Shown here: one piece after another, positions 6,672 to 12,751 of the stretch
How the letters are laid out: every line of letters begins with the position of its first letter
Numbering within the stretch: the first letter of the stretch is position 1
Source: an uncultured Lachnospiraceae bacterium
GTDB taxonomy: Bacteria > Bacillota > Clostridia > Lachnospirales > Lachnospiraceae
DNA length: 12,751 bases
Direction of reading: 5' to 3'
NCBI GenBank assembly: GCA_900555195.1
Contig: USKC01000061.1
Coordinates: forward strand, 1 to 12,751
Notes under the pieces: generated by a model
The model's input: only the letters and a program-made list of their open reading frames with translations
What the model was told of the DNA's origin: nothing
Database searches by the model: none
Position numbers and translations under genes: made by a program

Positions 6672-9038
6672 ATGGAAGTTGTTGAAAAACAGCCTCTGAC
6701 AGAAGAGTATCTGAAGAAAATGGATGCTTACTGGCGCGCTGCCAACTATCTCGGCGCCGCGCAGCTCTATCTGTTGGATAACCCGCTTCTTCGGGAACCC
6801 CTCACCATGGATCATGTCAAGAAGAAAATTGTCGGCCACTGGGGAACCGTTCCCGGACAGAATTTTGTCTATGTTCATCTCAACCGCGTCATTAAGAAAT
6901 ACGATCAGGATATGATCCTCATCTCCGGCCCTGGCCACGGCGGCAATTTCTTTGTGGCCAATACCTATCTGGAGGGCACTTACAGCGAGGTATATCCCAA
7001 CATCGGAGAGGATATGGACGGCCTGCAGAAGCTCTGCAAGCAGTTCTCTTTCCCTGGAGGAATTTCCAGCCATGTAGCGCCTGAAACGCCCGGTTCCATC
7101 AATGAAGGCGGAGAGCTGGGATATTCTCTGGCACACTCATTCGGTGCCGTATTCGATAACCCGGATCTTGTATGCGCTTGTATCGTAGGCGACGGCGAAG
7201 CGGAAACCGGCCCTCTCGCCACCTCCTGGCAGTGCAATAAGTTCCTGAATCCCGTCACAGACGGCGCTGTTCTTCCCATCCTTCATCTGAACGGATACAA
7301 GATCAGCAATCCCACGATCTTTGCCCGCAATACGCATGAAGAACTGGAGCATTTCTTTGACGGCTGCGGCTGGAAGCCTTATTTCGTAGAGGGCGAAGAG
7401 CCCATGGACATGCACCGCAAGATGGCGGAAGCCCTGGACAAAGCCATGGACGATATCAAGGCTATCCAGAAGAACGCGAGAGAGAATCATGATGCTACCC
7501 GTCCGAAGTGGCCCATGATTATCCTGCGCACGCCAAAGGGCTGGACCGGTCCCAAGATGGTGGACGGCAACCAGATCGAAGGTTCCTTCCGCGCCCATCA
7601 GGTTCCGATCATGATGGACAAGCCCGAACATCTCGACATGCTCAGGGACTGGCTGATGAGCTATCATCCCGAAGAGCTCTTCGACGAGAACGGAAAGCTG
7701 ATCCCCGAACTGAAGGCCCTGGCTCCCACTGGGGACAGAAGAATCGGCTCCAACCCGCATGCCAACGGCGGAAAGCTGCTGCGTGACCTGCGCATGCCTG
7801 ATTTCCGTGATTATGCCATCGACGTTCCCGCTCCCGGCGCTGTGGAAGCCCAGGATATGGTGGAATTGGGCGGTTTCGTGAGGGATATCTTCAAGCTGAA
7901 CCGTGAAGCGAAAAACTTCCGCATTTTCGGGCCGGACGAGACCATGTCCAACCGTCTCGGCAAGGTATTTGAAGAGACCAACCGTGACTGGAACAACGGC
8001 ATCTATGATACGGATGAATTCCTGGCACAGGATGGCCGCGTAATGGATTCCATGCTCAGCGAGCATATGTGCGAAGGCTGGCTGGAAGGCTACCTGCTGA
8101 CCGGACGCCATGGTTTCTTTGCAAGCTATGAAGCGTTCATCCGCGTGGTGGATTCCATGTGCGCACAGCACGCGAAATGGCTCAAGGTCTGCAACCAGCT
8201 CCCTTGGAGGCAGTCCATCGCATCCCTGAACCTGATCCTTTCTTCCAACGTATGGCAGCAGGATCACAACGGATTTACGCATCAGGATCCCGGTTTCCTG
8301 GATCACATCGCCAACAAGAAAGCGGACGTGGTTCGGCTCTATCTGCCGCCGGATACCAACTGCCTGCTGTCCTGCTTTGACCACTGCATCAGAAGCAGGA
8401 ACTATGTAAATGTACTGGTAACTTCCAAGCATCCCAGACAGCAGTGGCTGACCATGGAACAGGCTGTGAAGCACTGCACCCAGGGTATCGGCATCTGGGA
8501 GTGGGCGAGCACGGATGCAGGCGAAGAACCTGACATCGTTATGGCTTGCTGCGGCGATACGCCTACCTTAGAGACACTGGCTGCTGTGACCATTCTGAGA
8601 GATGCTCTGCCTGAACTTAAGATCCGCGTAATCAACGTGGTTGACCTTATGAAGCTGCAGCCCAATTTCATGCATCCTCATGGTCTGCCGGATCCGGAAT
8701 ACAATGCGCTGTTTACCAAGGATAAGCCCATCATCTTCGCTTTCCATGGATATCATACGCTGATCCACGAGCTGACCTACCGGCGTTATAACCGCAATAT
8801 TCATGTATATGGCTACAAAGAAGAAGGCACGATCACCACGCCGTTCGATATGCGCGTGCAGAACGAGATCGACCGCTTCAGCCTGGTGAAGAATGCGCTT
8901 TATTATCTGCCTCAGCTCGGAAACCGCGGTTCCTACCTGATCCAGCAGATGAACGACAAGCTGGTTGAGCATAAGCAGTATATCCACAAGTATGGTATCG
9001 ATATGCCTGAAATCAGGGATTGGAAATGGCAGTCTTAA
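6672..9038 (+). CDS. xfp: Xylulose-5-phosphate/fructose-6-phosphate phosphoketolase
   Basis: 788 residues, full length for the family (about 790-825). This thiamine-diphosphate enzyme splits xylulose 5-phosphate with inorganic phosphate to acetyl phosphate and glyceraldehyde 3-phosphate. Many homologues also act on fructose 6-phosphate, giving acetyl phosphate and erythrose 4-phosphate. Diagnostic motifs are present: GHWGT at 55-59, GPGHGG at 86-91, EGGELGY at 145-151, [14 protein letters not shown] at 173-186, [17 protein letters not shown], and [16 protein letters not shown] in the later domain. The start is fixed by AAGGAGG seven bases upstream. The gene stands alone between its own promoter and a strong terminator, and no acetate kinase gene is adjacent. 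Base composition is higher in G+C and codon use more regular than in the surrounding broken genes, as expected for a highly expressed metabolic enzyme. Confidence 0.98.
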   Translation: MEVVEKQPLTEEYLKKMDAYWRAANYLGAAQLYLLDNPLLREPLTMDHVKKKIVGHWGTVPGQNFVYVHLNRVIKKYDQDMILISGPGHGGNFFVANTYLEGTYSEVYPNIGEDMDGLQKLCKQFSFPGGISSHVAPETPGSINEGGELGYSLAHSFGAVFDNPDLVCACIVGDGEAETGPLATSWQCNKFLNPVTDGAVLPILHLNGYKISNPTIFARNTHEELEHFFDGCGWKPYFVEGEEPMDMHRKMAEALDKAMDDIKAIQKNARENHDATRPKWPMIILRTPKGWTGPKMVDGNQIEGSFRAHQVPIMMDKPEHLDMLRDWLMSYHPEELFDENGKLIPELKALAPTGDRRIGSNPHANGGKLLRDLRMPDFRDYAIDVPAPGAVEAQDMVELGGFVRDIFKLNREAKNFRIFGPDETMSNRLGKVFEETNRDWNNGIYDTDEFLAQDGRVMDSMLSEHMCEGWLEGYLLTGRHGFFASYEAFIRVVDSMCAQHAKWLKVCNQLPWRQSIASLNLILSSNVWQQDHNGFTHQDPGFLDHIANKKADVVRLYLPPDTNCLLSCFDHCIRSRNYVNVLVTSKHPRQQWLTMEQAVKHCTQGIGIWEWASTDAGEEPDIVMACCGDTPTLETLAAVTILRDALPELKIRVINVVDLMKLQPNFMHPHGLPDPEYNALFTKDKPIIFAFHGYHTLIHELTYRRYNRNIHVYGYKEEGTITTPFDMRVQNEIDRFSLVKNALYYLPQLGNRGSYLIQQMNDKLVEHKQYIHKYGIDMPEIRDWKWQS

Positions 9039-9090
9039 TGGACAAATCCTTTTAAGCAAAACAGGCTGTAAAAGAACAGTCTAAAACAAA

Positions 9091-9139
9091 GGGGCGTGCG
9101 GAAAACGGAAATCCGTTTTTCGCATGCCCCTTCTTTTCT
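9091..9139 (+). terminator. Strong intrinsic terminator after xfp, probably bidirectional
   Basis: GGGGCGTGCG (9091-9100) pairs with CGCATGCCCC (9121-9130) with one G-T pair. The stem continues through AAAACGGA / TCCGTTTT, giving about 19 base pairs and a tiny loop, followed by TTCTTTTCT. On the other strand the stem is followed by TTTGTTTTAG, so it can also end the convergent sugar operon, whose last stop is at 9143. Confidence 0.92.
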
Positions 9140-9142
9140 GAT

Positions 9143-10180
9143 CTATACCATCCCCACTTCTACCTTGATCACAGAAGGAATATCTCCAAGCCGACACTGC
9201 GCATGCAGTTCATCACCATTCAGCTTTCTTCCTTCCACAAATCTTCCTCCTTTAAATTCACCTTCCCATACCCCGAGCAATTCTGCCGTTTCTTCTTCCC
9301 CTATCTTGGCACATACGGATATGTCTGCATTACAGCCGATCAGATAGAAGCCGTCCTCTCCCTCCGGAATCAATATTCCTGCGCTTCCTGCTTTTGTTTC
9401 TTCTTTCTCCGGATACTTTAAAAGAACATCGAAACGCTTTAATGGAATAACGGCTCCTCTCTCATATCCATTGCGCCTTGCAAATCCGATACATTCCTGT
9501 TGTTTTTCCAGGTAAACATCCCATATTTCCGCTATGATCTGGTATGCCTTTCCTATATAAGTAATCGTTCCTTCGTCACAGTGATCCCATTCCCAGTCAA
9601 TCCGCAGGGCATCTTTTTCCTCAAACCGCATAGAATCATATCGCCGCGCATTCCACAGATCCTCAATACCGAACAGAGAATAGCCGATTGTATTGTGCAT
9701 GCCAAGCAAACCCAGTACATTGGAAGCCGCAACAGGCTGCCTCAGTGTCTCAGGGATGAACAGCGCATTGGCGCTGGCATAAGGGACACAGGAACCGAAA
9801 AAGTCTGGATCATAGATATCAGGGGCCAGCAGATCAATGGAAGGAGCAACTAATTTCCATACTGGAATCATACGGGCAATCGGCCCTCCGGAAGGATAAC
9901 TGCCAGGACGGAAGGGAAAGGCTTCCAACCATACATTGGTAACCGTTAATATCAGGCTGTTCTTCAGCCAGATCGGGACATTGCTTTCCGTAAATATCCG
10001 AATAAAATTCCGTACCTCAAATTCCTTCGGGAATATCGTATATGCGGCTTGGTTCGCCGTCGCATCGCTTGACAGGGCAATGCTGATCATATAGACGAAC
10101 GGAATCAGGAATGCGGCGCTGAAAAGTATTAAAATCAAGTATACCACAGCTGTTGTAATGGGAGAAGTTTTCTTATTCAT
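9143..10180 (-). pseudogene. In-frame fusion of a MalG-type permease N-terminus to a GH35-like glycosidase C-terminus
   Basis: 345 codons from ATG 10180, which has AGGAGG seven bases upstream and shares ATGA with the preceding permease stop. Residues 1 to about 82 are a CUT1 sugar permease beginning: a first helix VVYLILILFSAAFLIPFVYMI, then FIRIFTESNVPIWLKNSLILTVTN. From about residue 84 the sequence becomes a glycoside hydrolase (WLEAFPFRPGSYPSGGP, APSIDLLAPDIYDPDFFG, ALFIPETLRQ, FGIEDL, and a C-terminal DUF5597-like region with EGRKLNGDEL). The join lies near 9926-9937. The permease lacks its EAA loop and later helices. The hydrolase lacks roughly the first half of its barrel, including the region of the acid/base glutamate. 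The simplest reading is a deletion of more than 1 kb joining two adjacent genes. Neither activity is expected, though the hybrid may be translated. Confidence 0.83.
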
Positions 10181-11112
10181 TTTCTTTCCTCCTCATAGTA
10201 GGTCCACAGAGCAGATGACTTAAACACAAGCATGGTGAATAAGAGAATAATTACCAGCAGTACCCATGCGATGGCAGAAGCATATCCCATTTTGTAATCC
10301 CGGAAGCCCTTAATATACAAAAGCTGCACAATAGACAAAAGACTGTTACCTGGCCCTCCTCCACTTCCGGTACTGCCTCCAGGCATCAGCGCATTGGTAC
10401 CAATGACATATACCTGCGTAAATACCTGGAGGGAATTGATAATTCCCATTACCACGTTATAAAAGATGACCGGAGAGAGCATTGGTACAGTAATGTAACG
10501 GAACTCCGCCCAAGCGCCCGAACCGTCAATTCTGGCCGCTTCATACAGTTCCCCGGGAATCCCCTGCAATCCCGACAACAAAAGGATGAACGCGGTTCCC
10601 AATCCCCACAAAGACATCATGATCAGTGCCGGTTTCGACCAAGTTTCACTGAAAAACCAAGTAGGCCCTTCTATCCCCAAAAAGCCCAGCACAGCGTTAA
10701 CCGGCCCTTCCGGCGCAAATACCCTGAAGAAAAGCAAAGCAGTTACCACCACCGGAACCAGGGTAGGGATATAAAAAATTGTCCGGAATATCCTTCTGCC
10801 TTTCAGCGGGTAGTTCAGCAGCACCGCCACAAACAGTGATAAAAGCGTGCTCAACACAACATAAAAAAGCGCATAATAAAAAGTATTATATACCGCCTGG
10901 TAAAACATGTCCTCCTGAAATAACCTTTTGTAATTATCCAATCCCACAAAACTCCCTGCCTGGAACATGTCCCAATCTGTAAAACTATAATAGAAAGATG
11001 CCAACATAGGGATGGCTGTAAATGTGCAAAAGCCTATAATCCATGGGCTGATAAAAAACCAGAACCATCCCGTCTCTCTCCCAAGCCTTCTTTTTCTCTT
11101 CCCATTCTTCAT
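10177..11112 (-). CDS. CUT1 carbohydrate ABC transporter permease, MalF/UgpA type
   Basis: 311 residues from ATG 11112, which follows GGAAGAG; an in-frame ATG at 11136 has a poorer site. It is the first membrane subunit of a sugar importer, pairing with a MalG-type partner and a shared ATPase that in this family is often encoded elsewhere. It has an N-terminal basic stretch, a first helix WFWFFISPWIIGFCTFTAIPM, the FVGLDNYKRLF segment, four to five more helices, and the EAA loop ELYEAARIDGSGAWAEFRYITVP that docks on the ATPase. No break was seen. Its stop overlaps the next start (ATGA), which implies translational coupling. Because the partner permease is truncated and the binding protein frameshifted, this intact gene is probably an orphan in function. 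Confidence 0.93.
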   Translation of the reverse strand: MKNGKRKRRLGRETGWFWFFISPWIIGFCTFTAIPMLASFYYSFTDWDMFQAGSFVGLDNYKRLFQEDMFYQAVYNTFYYALFYVVLSTLLSLFVAVLLNYPLKGRRIFRTIFYIPTLVPVVVTALLFFRVFAPEGPVNAVLGFLGIEGPTWFFSETWSKPALIMMSLWGLGTAFILLLSGLQGIPGELYEAARIDGSGAWAEFRYITVPMLSPVIFYNVVMGIINSLQVFTQVYVIGTNALMPGGSTGSGGGPGNSLLSIVQLLYIKGFRDYKMGYASAIAWVLLVIILLFTMLVFKSSALWTYYEEERK

Positions 11113-11164
11113 TCCCACTCTTCCTATCCCTTCCATTTCACCGGAGAAATCCGCTTAAAACATT

Positions 11165-11197
11165 GGTGTGCTTCCGCCACATAGACGGCAGCACACC
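11165..11197 (-). repeat. Intergenic hairpin between binding-protein and permease genes
   Basis: Arms of 12 bases, 11165-11176 and 11186-11197, pair with one mismatch around a 9-base loop. On the minus strand it is followed only by AATGTTTTAA, a weak T tract. Such hairpins after a solute-binding gene commonly protect its mRNA or cause partial termination, so that binding protein exceeds permease. This role is inferred. Confidence 0.6.
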
Positions 11198-11277
11198 ATA
11201 TAGCATCTTCTCCCTAACTTATAAATCCATTTATCGTAACAGTTCAGACAGGTCTGCGCTATTACTTTTATCCCGCT

Positions 11278-12626
11278 CTATCCTTCATTAATTCTCTTTT
11301 CGATATTGTCCAAAGCTGTCTGCGGATCAACTGTCCCGTCAAACACTCCAGCCATCTCATCGCTGAAGATGGTATCCCAAGATGACCAATTAGCGCCTAC
11401 CGGCGGTGTATAAACCATCTCGCTGGAACGTGAGAATACTTCAATATCCACACTTTCACTGGTCCATCCTGCATTCTTAAACTCATCAGAAGCCAGAACT
11501 TCCAGGTTCGCAGGTGCATCTTCCAGATTCTTAACGATCACTTGCTGTGCTTCTACATCTGTCATGAAATTGATGATGTCAAATGCAATATCCGGATGTT
11601 CACAGGTCTTAGAAATTGTCATCGCGCTGCCAAATGGCGCAGTCACCTGATAGTCTCCTCCAAACAGTTCTACTACATCATAATTGAAGTCCACATCCTG
11701 AAGGCTTGAGAAAAACCATAGCCCATTCGGTACCATCCCTATTTTCCCTTGGGCAAACACGGTTCCCGCAGCAGCGCCGGAACCCATATTGGCGTATTCT
11801 TCTCTCGTAGGAACTACATCATAGACTGTTGTCAACTCCTGAATAAATGTCAGTCCCTTTACGCTCTCTGGAGAATTAATCACAAGATTTCCTTCTTCAT
11901 CAATCACTCTTCCGCCTGACTGGTAGATCCAGGTCATCCAGTACGGCCACCAGGTTTCCAATCCAAAGCCCCAGGTTTCTTCTTCTCCGGTTCCTCCTGT
12001 CATAGCCTGTGCTGCCTCCAGCATGTCCTCCCATTTCCAGTCAGCAGTAGGGTAATCCAGCCCTGCTTCGTCGAACATGTCCTTATTGTAAAACAGCACC
12101 ATCGAACCGCCCCTATCAGCAATCCCGTACAGTTGTCCGTCGTAAGAATAGGTATCAACTGCCGTCTTTCCTACCCGTGCTTCAAGGTCAATTCCCGCTT
12201 CCTGAACATACTCATCCAATGGAAGCAACAGACCCTTAGATGAAAAACTGTGAATATCTTCTGCCAGTACTACAATATCAGGAGCTGTTCCGCCCGCAAA
12301 CATCGTATTCAGCTTCTGAATATGATCCGAAGGCATATAATTCATCTCAATCTTAATTCCCGGATGCGTACTTTCATACAAATCTGCCCTTTCCCGATAC
12401 GTTTTCTCATCCGTTTCGCTTCCCCAATGTGACATAGTAATGGTAATTTCTTCACCAGTGCTTTCCGCTGCAGCACATCCTCTGCCGCTCCCTGGCTGGC
12501 AGTCTCCTGAACCGTTTCTTGCCCTGTCCCGGCAGTTGTTTCCTGCTGTCCGCTTCCGGAACATCCCGCCAGCATTCCAACCAACAGACATCCCACGAGC
12601 CCAATTGCAGTCCATCTCTTCCTCAT
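11278..12626 (-). pseudogene. Sugar ABC transporter solute-binding lipoprotein, frameshifted after the signal peptide
   Basis: ATG 12626 is seven bases after AGGAGG and opens a lipoprotein signal: MRKRW, a hydrophobic core, then the lipobox LAGC with Cys22, followed by a Ser/Gln/Thr-rich linker ending GAAED. That frame continues only to a stop at 12342. The mature extracellular binding protein is in a different frame from about 12475 down to TAA/TGA at 11278: EEITITMSHWGSETDEKTY, GGTAPDIVVL, then ADRGGSMVLFYNKDMFDEAGL and VFAQGKIGMVPNG, all typical of family 1 sugar-binding proteins. The frames would be joined by adding one base or removing two near 12465-12490. An intact protein would be about 445 residues, lipid-anchored outside the membrane, delivering an oligosaccharide to the permeases. 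No heptamer typical of programmed frameshifting was seen. A sequencing error is possible. Confidence 0.85.
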
Positions 12627-12646
12627 CACAAAACCTCCTCCATACT

Positions 12647-12652
12647 ATTATG
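12647..12652 (-). promoter_or_regulatory. Possible -10 box of the sugar transporter operon
   Basis: CATAAT on the minus strand lies about 21 bases before the start codon. A convincing -35 box is not visible at 17 bases, which would suit a promoter needing an activator. The call rests mainly on position. Confidence 0.3.
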
Positions 12653-12656
12653 ATTT

Positions 12657-12670
12657 TGAAATCGATTTCA
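12657..12670. promoter_or_regulatory. cre-type operator (CcpA or local LacI-family repressor)
   Basis: TGAAATCGATTTCA is a perfect 14-base palindrome and matches the published cre consensus TGWAANCGNTNWCA at every position. It lies 31-44 bases before the start codon, over the expected core promoter, where binding would block transcription. It could be catabolite repression by CcpA or control by a LacI-type regulator not in this window. Confidence 0.7.
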
Positions 12671-12687
12671 TAAATATTTGAAAAAAT

Positions 12688-12727
12688 AGATAATTTATCC
12701 TTAAATGATTAGATAAGATAATTTATC
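12688..12727. repeat. Two copies of a near-palindromic 12-mer upstream of the sugar operon
   Basis: AGATAATTTATC occurs at 12688-12699 and again at 12716-12727, 28 bases apart start to start. The second copy extends to perfect 7-base arms AAGATAA and TTATCTT around one base (12715-12729). Paired sites upstream of a catabolic operon with a weak -35 suggest an activator or second repressor. The regulator is unknown. Confidence 0.5.
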
Positions 12728-12751
12728 TTGTTTTCAGTGAATAATTGACTG

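Noticed and set aside
7137..8474. 445-codon open frame antisense to xfp
   Set aside because: It is fully inside the intact phosphoketolase on the other strand, with no ribosome site and no family motifs. The long frame is a by-product of the codon use of xfp.
8568..9059. 163-codon minus-strand frame at the 3' end of xfp
   Set aside because: This is also antisense to xfp, with no ribosome site or recognisable motifs.
9425..9440. Second cre-like sequence inside the glycosidase region
   Set aside because: It differs from the consensus at about three positions and lies within coding sequence, so it is likely chance.
12342..12615. Programmed -1 frameshift in the binding protein gene
   Set aside because: No X XXY YYZ slippery heptamer or downstream structure was seen in the overlap. 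A plain mutation or sequence error is simpler.

Overview
The window looks like a chromosomal segment of a gut-type Lachnospiraceae (Clostridia, Bacillota). This is inferred from four things: strong AGGAGG-type ribosome sites, roughly even base composition in genes with AT-rich gaps, a CUT1 sugar-transporter plus GH35-like glycosidase locus, and a Cas6 of the kind common in that family. No RNA gene, insertion sequence or CRISPR array was seen. All genes lie on the minus strand except the phosphoketolase.

Left part (1-5991, all minus). In reading order from right to left: a solitary cas6 (5991-5296); a small unknown gene (5144-4923); a MATE-family multidrug exporter broken by an internal deletion and frameshift (4945-3717); a GntR/FCD regulator (3565-2885) whose upstream gap holds several inverted repeats; a short coding remnant (2871-2806); a D-isomer 2-hydroxyacid dehydrogenase (2785-1889) closed by a clear intrinsic terminator; and an ABC exporter of fused permease plus ATPase type that runs off the left edge.

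Middle (5992-9139). A gap of about 680 bases without a convincing gene contains three TTTTCAC repeats spaced exactly 11 bases apart and a good promoter for the phosphoketolase gene. That gene (6672-9038, plus) is intact. It makes acetyl phosphate from pentose or hexose phosphate and is followed by a very strong, probably bidirectional hairpin terminator.

Right part (9143-12751, minus). This is a sugar ABC uptake operon: a lipoprotein solute-binding gene, an intergenic hairpin, a MalF-type permease, and an ORF that starts as a MalG-type permease and continues in frame as the C-terminal half of a GH35-like (DUF5597-type) glycosidase. A perfect match to the CcpA/LacI-type operator consensus and two copies of a near-palindromic 12-mer lie upstream. 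As written the transporter cannot work: the binding protein is frameshifted between its signal peptide and mature part, and the second permease is truncated by the fusion.

The most notable theme is the number of lesions. There are three clear broken genes and one possible remnant in under 13 kb, all in accessory transport or catabolic genes, next to an intact central-metabolism enzyme. This fits either local decay in this lineage or assembly error, and read coverage would separate the two.
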